This document shows positions 27,627 through 35,998 of a DNA stretch of 64,000 bases, piece after piece. The notes under the pieces are model-generated. The model worked only from the letters and a program-made list of their open reading frames with translations. It did no database searches and was not told where the DNA came from. The position numbers were made by a program, and so were the translations under genes. Within the stretch, counting starts at the first letter, position 1. Every line of letters begins with the position of its first letter. Source of the DNA: Streptomyces griseorubiginosus (lineage in GTDB: Bacteria > Actinomycetota > Actinomycetes > Streptomycetales > Streptomycetaceae); assembly GCF_017614965.1 (NCBI RefSeq), contig NZ_WVUG01000007.1, forward strand, positions 1 through 64,000, given 5' to 3'.

Positions 27627-28082
27627 ATGACCAAAGCGATCAAGCTGCTGACCGCCCTCCCTCCGCCCCAGCGCCAGCGTCTGATGGCGCTGGCGAAGGA
27701 GGTCTCCTTCCCGGAGGACACCCGGATCTTCGAGGCGGGCGGCCGGGCCGACCGCTTCTGGGTGATCCGCTCGGGGGCGGTCACCCTCGACCAGCGGGTC
27801 AACTCGCTGCAGCGGGTCACCGTGGCCAGCCTGGGCGCGGGCGATCTGCTCGGCTGGTCGTGGCTGTTCCCCCCGCACGAGTGGGACTTCGGCGCCGAGG
27901 CCTTCAGTCCGGTGCGGGCCTACGAGTTCGACGCGGCGCAGGTGCTGCGGCTGTGCGAGGAGGATCCGCCGCTGGGCATCGTGCTGGTGCGCAGCGTCGC
28001 CGAGATCCTCGCCCACCGTCTGGAGATGACCCGGGGCAGGCTGATGGAGCAGTACGCGACACACCGGCGCGGCGGTCTGTAA
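27627..28082 (+). CDS. Stand-alone cyclic-nucleotide-binding (Crp-like) domain protein
   Basis: Protein of 151 residues made only of a cNMP-binding beta-roll (about 15-125: FEAGGRADRFWVIRSGAVTLD, SLGAGDLLGWSWLFPP) and a C-terminal helix; no helix-turn-helix follows, so it is not a classical Crp/Fnr regulator. The phosphate-binding cassette has GAGDLLGWSWLF where cAMP binders usually have FxGExA-x-R-A, so the ligand may differ. ATG 27627 has GAGGAG at 27611-27616. Preceded by an intergenic region with a terminator and palindrome. It may work through protein contact, as such domains do in kinases. Confidence 0.85.
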   Translation: MTKAIKLLTALPPPQRQRLMALAKEVSFPEDTRIFEAGGRADRFWVIRSGAVTLDQRVNSLQRVTVASLGAGDLLGWSWLFPPHEWDFGAEAFSPVRAYEFDAAQVLRLCEEDPPLGIVLVRSVAEILAHRLEMTRGRLMEQYATHRRGGL

Positions 28083-28236
28083 TTCACGACCGCACCACCG
28101 GTCGGCCCGGTCCCGCAGGCCCCGGCCCACGCTGGGAGAGATGCCTCGCCGCACCGGCCTCCGACCCGCGCGCCGACGGTCCGCTCGGATCGGCCGGCCG
28201 GCCCGCGCCATGCTCCGGGCCGATCGCGTCGAGGAT

Positions 28237-28259
28237 CGGCCCTCGGCGGCCGAGGGCCG
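28237..28259. terminator. Hairpin between convergent genes
   Basis: CGGCCCTCGG and CCGAGGGCCG are perfect 10-base inverted arms with a 3-base loop. It lies in the 286-base space between the convergent cyclic-nucleotide-binding gene (ends 28082) and the MFS gene (ends 28369); nothing else was recognised in that space. No T-run. A bidirectional terminator is plausible; such GC hairpins also arise by chance. Confidence 0.4.
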
Positions 28260-28368
28260 TCATTGGATCATCCCGGGCGGCCGGCGGGTCCGGCGCGCAC
28301 ATCCTTGACCGCACTCTCTCCGGAAGGCACCGCTCTCCTCCCCGCAATCCTGATCCGAACGGCGGGCC

Positions 28369-29700
28369 CTAGATCCGGTAGCGGCGCAGGGCCGGTACCG
28401 CCGCGGTGAGGGCCAGCATCGCGGCGACGACCAGCAGGCCGCCGCCCACGACCGCGGCACGCGGGCCGAAGGCGGAGCCCGCGGTGCCGTGCAGGACGTC
28501 GGCCAGGCGGGGTCCGCCCGCGACGACGACGGTGAAGACGCCCTGCATCCGGCCGCGCATCTCGTCGGTGGCGGCGGACAGCAGGATCGCCCCGCGGAAG
28601 ACCATGGAGACCATGTCGGCGAGGCCGGCCACGGCCAGGAAGCCGGCCGCGATCCACAGGTTCCCGCTGAGCCCGAACCCGGCGATCGCCAGCCCCCAGG
28701 CGACGACCGCGCCGATGACCATCCAGCCGTGCCGGCGGGCCCGGGAGAAGGTGCCGGAGAACAGTCCGCCGAGCACGGCGCCGATGGGGATGGCCGCGAA
28801 GAGCAGGCCGAGGGCCAGCCCCTCGCCGTAGGACTCGTAGGTCTGCGCGGCCAGTTGCGGGAACAGGGCGCGGGGCATGCCGAAGACCATCGCGATGATG
28901 TCGGCGAGGAAGGACAGCAACAGCACCTTGTGCCGGGAGATGTAGTGGAAGCCCTCGGCGATCTGCCGTACGCCCGCCCGGCGGACGGCGGTGCCGGCCA
29001 GGGGCGGCAGTGAGGGCAGCCGGTAGACCGCCCAGACGGTGACGCACAGCGCGAGGGCGTCGATCAGATACAGCTCGGGCAGGCCGATGACGGGTATCAG
29101 GACGCCGGCCAGCAGCGGACCGACGACCTGGCCGGTCTGCATGACGGTGGAGCCGAGCGCGTTGGCCGCGGGCAGCTGCTCCTCGGGCACCAGCCGGGCG
29201 ATGGAGGCGTTGCGGGCCGGGGCGTTCAGGCCCCAGAACGCCTGCTGCATCGCGAGCAGCACCATCAGCGCCCACACCGAGTCCAGCCCGCCGACGGCCT
29301 GCAGCCAGAACAGCAGGGAGGTCACCGCGATGCCGATGTTGGTGATCAGCAGCAGCTTGCGGCGGTCCATGGTGTCGGCGACCGCGCCGCCCCACAGCGC
29401 GAACACGATCAGGGGCAGCAGTCCGGCGAGGCTCGCGGCGCCGACCCAGGCCGAGGAGTGGGTGATGTCGTAGATCTGCTTGGGCACGGCGACCGCGGTG
29501 AGCTGGCTGCCGACCGCGGTGACGATCGTCGAGGACCACAGGCGCCGGTAGGCGGGGACGCGCAGCGGGCGGGTGTCCATCGCCCAGCGGCGCCAGCCGC
29601 GCCCGGTAGGGGCCCCCGCCTCTTCCGCGGCGGGGGCCTGTGGCTGCGGTTCGGTGCTGCTCTCGCTCGTGTCCACGGGTGTCCTGGTTGCTCGATACAT
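28369..29700 (-). CDS. MFS transporter (EntS/MdtG-like drug or siderophore exporter)
   Basis: Major facilitator of 443 residues with about 12 helices, starting after a ~55-residue Pro/Glu/Ala-rich cytoplasmic leader. The loop 2-3 motif GGAVADTMDRRKLLL and the equivalent half-motif later (GGLFSGTFSRARRHG) are typical of the MFS_3/enterobactin-exporter group; RPLRVPAYRRLWSS before helix 1 is also usual. ATG 29700 is followed by MYRATRTPVD; the ribosome-binding site is weak. Substrate unknown. Its neighbour upstream (ArgO/LysE exporter, same strand, 70 bases away) may be transcribed separately. Confidence 0.88.
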   Translation of the reverse strand: MYRATRTPVDTSESSTEPQPQAPAAEEAGAPTGRGWRRWAMDTRPLRVPAYRRLWSSTIVTAVGSQLTAVAVPKQIYDITHSSAWVGAASLAGLLPLIVFALWGGAVADTMDRRKLLLITNIGIAVTSLLFWLQAVGGLDSVWALMVLLAMQQAFWGLNAPARNASIARLVPEEQLPAANALGSTVMQTGQVVGPLLAGVLIPVIGLPELYLIDALALCVTVWAVYRLPSLPPLAGTAVRRAGVRQIAEGFHYISRHKVLLLSFLADIIAMVFGMPRALFPQLAAQTYESYGEGLALGLLFAAIPIGAVLGGLFSGTFSRARRHGWMVIGAVVAWGLAIAGFGLSGNLWIAAGFLAVAGLADMVSMVFRGAILLSAATDEMRGRMQGVFTVVVAGGPRLADVLHGTAGSAFGPRAAVVGGGLLVVAAMLALTAAVPALRRYRI

Positions 29701-29770
29701 CTTTCGGGGCCGGGGCCCACTATCGCAGCAACGCCGGGAAGTTGGGACGCTCGATCTCAGCCCTCGGACA

Positions 29771-30388
29771 TCAGGCACGGGCCACGAGCATGCCGCCGAG
29801 TGTGATCATCGTCGCGGCGACCAGCCCGTCCAGCACCCGCCAGGCGGACGGCCTGGACAGGAAGCGGCCGAGCAGACGACCGCCGAAGCCGAGGGCGGCG
29901 AACCAGCACAGGCTGGCGAGGGCCGCTCCGAGGCCGAAGGTCCAGCGCAGTTCGCCGCGGTGCGCGGCGATCGAGCCGAGCAGGAACACGGTGTCCAGGT
30001 ACACGTGCGGGTTGAGCCAGGTCAGCGCCAGACAGGTCACCACCGCCCGGCGACGCGAGCGGGTCGACTCGCCCTCGGTGCGCAGCGAGTCCCCGGCCGG
30101 CCGCAGCACCCTGCGGGCGGCGAGGGCGCCGTAGCACAGCAGGAAGCCGCCGCCGATCCAGCCGACCGCCGTGAGCGCCCCCGGGTACGCCACCACCACC
30201 GCGCCGACCCCGCCGACGCCGAGGGCGATGAGCGCGGCGTCGGACAGGGCGCAGATGCCGACCACGGCGAGCACCGCGTCACGGCGGATCCCCTGGCGAA
30301 GGACGAAGGCGTTCTGGGCGCCGATGGCGACGATGAGCGAGAGGCCGGTGCCGAATCCGGCGGCCGCGGCGGTCAGGGCGTTGGTCAT
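29771..30388 (-). CDS. LysE/ArgO-family basic amino acid exporter
   Basis: Membrane protein of 205 residues with the LysE-type pattern: GFGTGLSLIVAIGAQNAFVLRQG at the first helix (GAQNAFVLRQG is diagnostic), ICALSDAALIALGVGGVG, a basic cytoplasmic loop (SLRTEGESTRSRRRAV), TWLNPHVYLDTVFLLGSI and a last helix. It exports L-lysine or L-arginine in characterised cases. ATG 30388 is divergent from a LysR gene of the ArgP/LysG type, the usual activator of such exporters, which responds to excess basic amino acids. The neighbourhood also has a basic amino acid decarboxylase and a saccharopine dehydrogenase-like gene. Confidence 0.92.
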   Translation of the reverse strand: MTNALTAAAAGFGTGLSLIVAIGAQNAFVLRQGIRRDAVLAVVGICALSDAALIALGVGGVGAVVVAYPGALTAVGWIGGGFLLCYGALAARRVLRPAGDSLRTEGESTRSRRRAVVTCLALTWLNPHVYLDTVFLLGSIAAHRGELRWTFGLGAALASLCWFAALGFGGRLLGRFLSRPSAWRVLDGLVAATMITLGGMLVARA

Positions 30389-30454
30389 GACATCGACGCT
30401 ACGGAGACGATCAATCCATGTACAGCTAAAGATTCTCACGTATCATTAGCCGAT
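30389..30454. promoter_or_regulatory. Divergent exporter/LysR control region
   Basis: 66 bases between the exporter and regulator genes. It is AT-rich for this genome, especially ATGTACAGCTAAAGATTCTC (30418-30437) and ACGTATCATTAG just after. LysG/ArgP-type regulators bind such regions upstream of lysE/argO. No consensus site can be proved by eye. Confidence 0.5.
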
Positions 30455-31363
30455 GTGAAGACAGAGCTGACCGAACTCCCCCTCGACCAGGTCCGCACCC
30501 TCCTCGCCGTGGTCGACGAGGGCACCTTCGACGCGGCGGCCGCCGCGCTGCACGTGACGCCGTCGGCGGTCAGCCAGCGGGTGAAGGCTCTGGAGCAGCG
30601 CACCGGCCGGGTGTTGCTGATGCGCACGAAGCCGGTACGGCCGACCGAGTCGGGCGAGGTCGTGGTGCGCTTCGCCCGCCAGCTGGCCCGGCTGGAGCGC
30701 GACGCGCGCGCGGAGCTCGGCATGAGCGGGGCCGGGGAGCCGACCCGGGTGTCGATCGCGGTGAACGCCGACTCCCTCGCCACCTGGCTCCTCCCCGCCC
30801 TCACCGCGGTACGGCACGAGCCCTGGCTCTGCTTCGAGCTGCGCCGCGAGGACGAGACCCGCACGGCCTCGCTGCTGCGCGAGGGCGCGGTGATGGCCGC
30901 GGTGACGTCCTCGGCCGAGCCCGTGACGGGCTGCTCGGTGCGCGCGCTGGGCCGGATGCGCTACGTTCCCGCGGCCAACCCGGACTTCGCCCGCGAGCAT
31001 CTCGACGGCCCGCTGCACGACGTGCTCGCCACGGCGCCCACCGTCGCCTTCGACCGCGGCGACGACCTGCAGGACGCCTTCGTCCGCCGACTGCGCCGGG
31101 GCGGCGGCGCCGCGAGTCCGGTACGGCACTTCGTGCCCACGTCGGAGGGTTTCGCCGAGTCCGTCGCGGCGGGCCTCGGCTGGGGACTCGTACCCGAGGT
31201 GCAGGCCGAACCCCTGCTGCGGGCCGGGCGCCTGGTCCGCCTCGACCCGGAGCTCACCCTCGACGTCCCCCTCTACTGGCAGCAGTGGAAGCTCGACTCC
31301 CCGGCCCTCGCCGCGGTCGCCGACGCGGTCACGCGGGCGGCTCGGCAGGCGCTGCGCGGCTGA
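30455..31363 (+). CDS. LysR-family regulator, ArgP/LysG type
   Basis: Regulator of 302 residues. Helix-turn-helix near the N-terminus: QVRTLLAVVDEGTFDAAAAA then HVTPSAVSQRVKALEQ. The effector domain (about 95-300) begins VSIAVNADSLATWLLPAL, a phrase characteristic of ArgP/IciA/LysG proteins that bind lysine or arginine. GTG 30455 sits 66 bases from the divergent exporter start. Expected to activate the exporter when basic amino acids accumulate. Its 3' end overlaps the convergent TetR gene by 35 bases. Confidence 0.92.
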   Translation: MKTELTELPLDQVRTLLAVVDEGTFDAAAAALHVTPSAVSQRVKALEQRTGRVLLMRTKPVRPTESGEVVVRFARQLARLERDARAELGMSGAGEPTRVSIAVNADSLATWLLPALTAVRHEPWLCFELRREDETRTASLLREGAVMAAVTSSAEPVTGCSVRALGRMRYVPAANPDFAREHLDGPLHDVLATAPTVAFDRGDDLQDAFVRRLRRGGGAASPVRHFVPTSEGFAESVAAGLGWGLVPEVQAEPLLRAGRLVRLDPELTLDVPLYWQQWKLDSPALAAVADAVTRAARQALRG

Positions 31364-32060
31364 GCGAGGCCAGCCGTGCGGCCGCGCTGTCCAGCAGCAT
31401 CTCCAGCGCGATCGGGTACGCGCTGTGGACCATGCGCGTCGCGAGCAGGGGCGCGGCCTCGGCGATGCGCGGGTGCGTGGTGCGCGGCAGGCGGGCGTAG
31501 GTCGAGTGCCACATCTCCTCGTCGGCGCGCAGGGCCGCGCTGGGCAGGGTGAGAGAGGCCGCGTCCAGGGCGGCGAAGGCCAGCGTCTGGTCGATGAAGG
31601 CGTGGTAGACGCGCACGGTGTCGGCGAGCGGGAACCCGGCCGTGCGCAGCACGTCCAGGACGGCCTCGTCGGCGGCGAGTTCGTTCGCCCGGCCGGTGAC
31701 CCGGTTCGTGGTCAGCAGCGCGGCCTGGGGATGGGCGACGTACGCGGCGTGGATGCGCAGTCCGACCGCGCGCAGGTCCGCCCGCCACTCCCCCGTCGGC
31801 CGCCAGCCGTCGAGGGCCTGGCCGATCAGCGCGTCACCGATGGCGAGGGTCAGGTCGTCCATGCCGCGGAAGTAGCGGTACAGCGTGCTCGGGTCGGCGT
31901 CCAGCGCCAGACCCAGCCGACGGGCGGTCAGGCCCGCGCTGCCGTGCTCGCGCAGCATCCGCAGCGCCGTCTCGACGATCAGCCGCTCCGACAGCACCGT
32001 CCCGCTCCTGGTGGGCCGACGCCTGCGCCGCCGCTCCTCGGGCACGACCGGTTTCGGCAT
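31329..32060 (-). CDS. TetR-family regulator (TetR_C type)
   Basis: Regulator of 243 residues. A strongly basic leader (PEERRRRRRPTRSG) precedes the helix-turn-helix (ERLIVETALRMLREHGSAG, TARRLGLALDADPSTLYRYF). The ligand domain has the longer TetR_C form with WRPTGEWRADLRAVGLRIH. ATG 32060 has AAGGAGG at ideal distance. It overlaps the convergent LysR gene at its end and is divergent from the saccharopine dehydrogenase-like gene (101-base spacing), which it may regulate. Confidence 0.9.
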   Translation of the reverse strand: MPKPVVPEERRRRRRPTRSGTVLSERLIVETALRMLREHGSAGLTARRLGLALDADPSTLYRYFRGMDDLTLAIGDALIGQALDGWRPTGEWRADLRAVGLRIHAAYVAHPQAALLTTNRVTGRANELAADEAVLDVLRTAGFPLADTVRVYHAFIDQTLAFAALDAASLTLPSAALRADEEMWHSTYARLPRTTHPRIAEAAPLLATRMVHSAYPIALEMLLDSAAARLASLSRAAPAEPPA

Positions 32061-32161
32061 GACGACCTCCTTATGCCAACGCCATTGACCTTACGCGAGC
32101 GCACGGCGTTCCATCTCCAGCGGGGCCCCAAGTCACCCACCCCCGCACAGGGAGTTCTGCC

Positions 32162-33376
32162 ATGCGTGTACTGCTCGTGGGCGCCGGCGGTGTCGGCACC
32201 GCCGTCACCCGGATCGCGGCCCGGCGTTCCTTCTTCGACGCGATGGTCGTCGCCGACTACGACCCGGCACGGGCCGAGGCGGCGGTCGCGGCCCTCGACG
32301 ACGACCGCTTCACCGCCGAGCGCGTGGACGCGGGCGACGAGCCGGCGGTCGTGGACCTGCTGCGACGGCACCGCTGCGACGTGCTCCTCAACGCCACCGA
32401 CCCGCGCTTCGTGATGCCCCTGTTCCAGGCGGCCCGCACGGCCGGCGCCACCTACCTCGACATGGCCATGTCCCTCTCGCACCCGCATCCCGAGCAGCCG
32501 TACGCGCGGTGCGGGGTCAAGCTGGGCGACGACCAGTTCGCACGCGCCGAGGAGTGGGAGAAGGCGGGCGCGCTGGCGCTCGTCGGCATGGGCGTGGAGC
32601 CGGGCCTGTCGGACGTCTTCGCCCGGTACGCCGCCGACGAACTCTTCGACGAGATCGAGGAGATCGGTATCCGGGACGGCGCCAATCTCACCGTGGACGG
32701 CTACGACTTCGCCCCCTCCTTCAGCATCTGGACCACGATCGAGGAGTGCCTCAACCCGCCCGTCGTCTACGAGGCCGACCGCGGCTGGTTCACCACCGAG
32801 CCGTTCAGCGAGCCCGAGGTGTTCGACTTCCCCGAGGGCATCGGCCCCGTGGAGTGCGTGAACGTGGAGCACGAGGAGGTGCTGCTCGTGCCGCGCTGGG
32901 TGAACGCCCGCCGGGTGACCTTCAAGTACGGGCTCGGCAGCGAGTTCATCGACACCCTCAGGACGCTGCACCTCCTCGGCCTGGACAGCACCGCCCCGGT
33001 GACCGTGCCCAGTGCGTCCGGACCGGTCGCGGTCTCACCCCGGGACGTCGTCGCCGCGTGTCTGCCCGACCCGGCCGGCCTCGGCGAGCGGATGCACGGC
33101 AAGACCTGCGCCGGCACCTGGGTGCGCGGCACCAAGGACGGCGCGCCGCGCGAGGTGTACCTCTACCACGTCGTCGACAACCAGTGGTCCATGAAGGAGT
33201 ACGGCAGCCAGGCCGTGGTGTGGCAGACCGCCGTCAATCCGGTCGTCGCCCTCGAACTCCTCGCCACCGGCGCCTGGTCGGGCTCCGGCGTCCTCGGTCC
33301 GGAGGCCTTCCCGGCCGGCCCGTTCCTCGATCTGCTCACCGCCTACGGCACCCCCTGGGGCATGCGCGAGCGATGA
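32162..33376 (+). CDS. Saccharopine dehydrogenase-family oxidoreductase
   Basis: Protein of 404 residues with an N-terminal Rossmann fold (MRVLLVGAGGVGTAVTRIAA, GxGxxG pattern) and the C-terminal domain of the LYS9/saccharopine dehydrogenase group (VGMGVEPGLSDVFARYAADEL). Such enzymes oxidise or form saccharopine-like lysine adducts, or act in carboxynorspermidine/lysine degradation routes; the exact reaction is not clear here. The ATG is preceded by GGGAG. The context of a basic amino acid exporter and LysR regulator fits lysine metabolism. Divergent from a TetR gene. Confidence 0.88.
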   Translation: MRVLLVGAGGVGTAVTRIAARRSFFDAMVVADYDPARAEAAVAALDDDRFTAERVDAGDEPAVVDLLRRHRCDVLLNATDPRFVMPLFQAARTAGATYLDMAMSLSHPHPEQPYARCGVKLGDDQFARAEEWEKAGALALVGMGVEPGLSDVFARYAADELFDEIEEIGIRDGANLTVDGYDFAPSFSIWTTIEECLNPPVVYEADRGWFTTEPFSEPEVFDFPEGIGPVECVNVEHEEVLLVPRWVNARRVTFKYGLGSEFIDTLRTLHLLGLDSTAPVTVPSASGPVAVSPRDVVAACLPDPAGLGERMHGKTCAGTWVRGTKDGAPREVYLYHVVDNQWSMKEYGSQAVVWQTAVNPVVALELLATGAWSGSGVLGPEAFPAGPFLDLLTAYGTPWGMRER

Positions 33377-33486
33377 ACACCGTTTCTCCGCGATTCCCCT
33401 TGTTTTACTCTCGCATCGACAGGTCACCCGAAAACGAGTAAGCCATTCGCGAGGGCACGTACGACTTCGATCGCAGGTGACTATTG

Positions 33487-33744
33487 ATGGACTACTGGCG
33501 AGACCAGGCCGCGTGCCGCAACGAGGATCCCGAGCTCTTCTTCCCGATCGGCACCTCAGGCCCCGCGTTGTTGCAGACCGAACAGGCGAAGGCGGTGTGC
33601 GCCCGCTGCCCGGTGAGGGACGAGTGCCTGGAATGGGCACTGGACCACGGAGAGATCCTGGGCGTGTGGGGCGGCACCGGAGAGATGGAACGGCGGGCCC
33701 TGCAACGCCGCCGCCGCGCCGCGGCCCGCCGGGGTGGCGCGTAG
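33487..33744 (+). CDS. WhiB-family iron-sulfur regulator (WblE/WhiB1-like)
   Basis: Protein of 85 residues with the four invariant cysteines at positions 10, 38, 41 and 47 (CxxC in VCARCPVRDEC), which bind a [4Fe-4S] cluster, then GVWGGTGEMERR, the G(V/I)WGG turn, and an Arg-rich C-terminal tail for DNA contact. DPELFFPIGTSGPALLQ resembles WblE/WhiB1. ATG 33487 directly follows an in-frame TTG; AGGTGA lies at 33475-33480. WhiB proteins act with the principal sigma factor and respond to NO or oxygen. The upstream 110 bases are AT-rich (TTGTTTTACTC) and probably hold its promoter. Confidence 0.93.
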   Translation: MDYWRDQAACRNEDPELFFPIGTSGPALLQTEQAKAVCARCPVRDECLEWALDHGEILGVWGGTGEMERRALQRRRRAAARRGGA

Positions 33745-33778
33745 GAGCGGCCGGTACCCACGGGGACGGTGGACGCGC

Positions 33779-34594
33779 TCAAGGCCGAGACGATCTTGAG
33801 CGCGTCCCCGACGTGTGTCCGGGCCCCGACGCGGCCGCGTGGCGGCCGGGTGTGGTGCCGACGACGGCGGTGAAGGCCGCGATGAAGCCACTGGGGTTGG
33901 ACCATCCGCAGGCGTGGGCGACGTGGGTGACGCCGTGGCCGTCGGCGAGCAGGACGAGCGCGTGATGGACCCGCAGCTGGGTGCGCCACTCGTAGAAGGT
34001 CATGCCGAGCTCGTCGTGGAAGAGCCGGCTGAGCGTACGGGCACTGGCTCCGGTGGCGCGCCCCAGTTCGGCCAGCGGGGTGGCGTCCGCGGGGTTGTCG
34101 TACAGGATCCGGGCGACGGCCCGCAGCCGGTCGTCGCGCGGCTGCGGCAACTGCAGTGGCTGCTCGTGGGCCTCGTGGAGTTCGTCGACGAGGACGCGGC
34201 GCAGGCGGGCCTGTGCCGCGCGGTCGTACTCCCGCGTGCCCGTGAGCGCGAGCAGGAGTTCGCGGGCGAGGTCCGAGGCCAGGAACACGGCCGGACGGTC
34301 GGGGACGAGCCGGGACAGGGATGCGGGCAGGAAGACGATCCGCATGTCCGTGTCTCCGTGCGCGCGGTGGTGGTGGGTGAACCCCGCGGGTGTCCAGGCG
34401 ACGCGGTTGGCGGGAACGACCGCCGTGCCCCGCTCGGTGTGCACCGACAGCACGCCGCGGGCCGCGTACACCAGATGGCCACGGGAATGGGCGTGCGCCG
34501 GGCTGGTACCGCCCGACGGCCATTGGTGCGCCCCTCCCGACGGCCAGAGCCGTGATGTCGGGCCGGTCTGGGGAACGTGGCGGCCGATGGGCAT
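33779..34594 (-). CDS. AraC-family transcriptional regulator
   Basis: Regulator of 271 residues: an N-terminal cupin sensor (HAHSRGHLVYAARGVLSVHT, HTERGTAVVPANRVAWTPAG) and a C-terminal two-HTH DNA-binding domain (LAELGRATGASARTLSRLF, then VTHVAHACGWSNPSGFIAAF). ATG 34594 is chosen as the family-typical start (MPIGRHVPQTG); the frame remains open to 34813 with shadow sequence, and no clear ribosome-binding site is visible. It is divergent from a quinone oxidoreductase-like gene with ~69 bases between starts, so it probably controls that gene. Converges on the WhiB gene. Confidence 0.9.
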   Translation of the reverse strand: MPIGRHVPQTGPTSRLWPSGGAHQWPSGGTSPAHAHSRGHLVYAARGVLSVHTERGTAVVPANRVAWTPAGFTHHHRAHGDTDMRIVFLPASLSRLVPDRPAVFLASDLARELLLALTGTREYDRAAQARLRRVLVDELHEAHEQPLQLPQPRDDRLRAVARILYDNPADATPLAELGRATGASARTLSRLFHDELGMTFYEWRTQLRVHHALVLLADGHGVTHVAHACGWSNPSGFIAAFTAVVGTTPGRHAAASGPGHTSGTRSRSSRP

Positions 34595-34663
34595 GGGCTG
34601 GCATTCTACCGGTGGCCGGTCACAGGGCCCGCTGGCGACAGTGGACCCATGGTGAGGACGACG

Positions 34664-35644
34664 ATGCGAGCGGCCGTGTGCGTCCGGGCAGGCGGCCCCG
34701 AGGTGCTGGAGATCCGTGAGGTGCCGGTGCCGCGGGTCCGGGAGGGCTGGAGCCTGGTGCGCGTGAAAGGCGCGGGCCTGAACCGGTCCGAGCTCAGGAC
34801 ACGTCAGGGGCATTCGCCGAGCGTGCGGTTTCCGCGGGTGCTGGGAATCGAGTGCGTGGGCGTCGTGGCGGCCTCGACCGATCCCACGCTGCCGGAGGGC
34901 ACGACGGTGGCCGCGGTCATGGGCGAGATGGGCCGCGACTTCGACGGCGGCTACGCCGAGTACGCGCTGCTGCCCGATTCCCTGCTCATGCCGCTCACGA
35001 CCACCCTGTCCTGGGAGGTCCTGGCCGCCCTGCCGGAGACGTATCTGACCGCCCAGGGCTCACTCGACGCCCTGGGGATCACGCCGGGCGACCAGGGACG
35101 TCTGCTGATCCGGGGCGGCACGTCGTCGGTCGGGATGGCGGCCGCGTCGATCGCCTCCGGTTACGGTCTCGAGACCGCGGCCACGACCCGGCGGCAGAGC
35201 AAGGTCGAGGCACTGACCGCGGCCGGCGTGGACCACGTGCTCGTCGACGATGGCGGACCGCTGGGCCCGCGGGTGCACGCGATCTGGCCCGAGGGCCCCG
35301 ACCACGTTCTCGACCTCGTCGGCACGAGCACGGCGGTGGACTCGCTGCGCCTGGTCCGGCGGGGCGGCACGGTGTGCATGACGGGCACGCTCAGCGGCTG
35401 GCTGATCCCGGACTTCGAACCGGTGGCGATGATCCCGTCCGGAACCAAGCTCACCGCCTTCCACAGCGACAACTACAAGGGAGGCGCGGGCGTGGACGTC
35501 CTGCGACGGGTCGTCCGCGAGGTGGAGGCCGGCGTCTACCGGCCCAACGTCGACCGCGTCTTCGCTCTCGACGACATCGTCGCCGCCCACCGGTACATGG
35601 AGAACGACGAGGCGACGGGAAAGGTGATCGTCGTGCCCCGGTGA
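34664..35644 (+). CDS. Quinone oxidoreductase-like NAD(P)H-dependent enzyme (MDR family)
   Basis: Zinc-free medium-chain dehydrogenase/reductase of 326 residues. Motifs: GAGLNRSELRTRQGHSP, LGIECVGVVAAS, RGGTSSVGMAAASIA (cofactor GxSSVG pattern), DHVLDLVGTSTAVDS and a C-terminal DDIVAAHRYMENDEATGKVIV. The usual structural zinc cysteines are missing, as in quinone oxidoreductases. ATG 34664 has GAGGA six bases away; a second ATG at 34649 lacks one. Divergent from the AraC gene, likely its regulator. Likely role: reduction of quinones or enals. Confidence 0.9.
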   Translation: MRAAVCVRAGGPEVLEIREVPVPRVREGWSLVRVKGAGLNRSELRTRQGHSPSVRFPRVLGIECVGVVAASTDPTLPEGTTVAAVMGEMGRDFDGGYAEYALLPDSLLMPLTTTLSWEVLAALPETYLTAQGSLDALGITPGDQGRLLIRGGTSSVGMAAASIASGYGLETAATTRRQSKVEALTAAGVDHVLVDDGGPLGPRVHAIWPEGPDHVLDLVGTSTAVDSLRLVRRGGTVCMTGTLSGWLIPDFEPVAMIPSGTKLTAFHSDNYKGGAGVDVLRRVVREVEAGVYRPNVDRVFALDDIVAAHRYMENDEATGKVIVVPR

Positions 35645-35974
35645 ATCGACGGCGGCCGCCGGGGCGTGTGGGTGGACATACGGGGTGCCCCGGCCGCGCC
35701 CGGGGAACTGCGTGTCGGACACCTCGCGTGCCCGGGCGCGCAGCGCCTCCTGCGCCGCGTGCCGGTCGCGGCCCGCGAACAGCGCGCGGGACAGCGCGAG
35801 CGCCGTGCGCCGCTCGGCGAGCGAGGCCCTGCCGGCCTGACGGCCGGGTCGACGGAGCGGTTGCTGGGCGCGCTGCGCGAGTCCGGCCGGGATCGCGGCT
35901 GCTGGACGTGGTGCGCCGCAGTCGCCGCAGACCTCCGGTGCCGTGGCTTTGGCCGCATCGGCCCACGGATTCAC
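35645..35974 (-). pseudogene. Coding-like remnant, no recognised product
   Basis: The 354 bases between the oxidoreductase stop and the histidine kinase stop contain no intact gene that I recognise. On the minus strand, however, a frame starting GTG 35974 (MNPWADAAKATAPEVCGDCG) has nearly all third positions G/C for about 100 codons, as genes here do, and a CxxC. It has no stop until it runs antisense through the oxidoreductase gene to 35060, where codon use stops looking coding. This fits a gene whose 3' part was lost, or a short gene whose true stop was removed. It could also be GC-bias noise. Confidence 0.3.
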
Positions 35975-35998
35975 AGGTGCCTCGGAGCACCGGGCCCC

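Noticed and set aside
31329-31363. 35-bp overlap of convergent LysR and TetR gene ends as an antisense control device
   Set aside because: Short 3' overlaps of convergent genes are frequent in compact high-GC genomes; no further signal supports a role.
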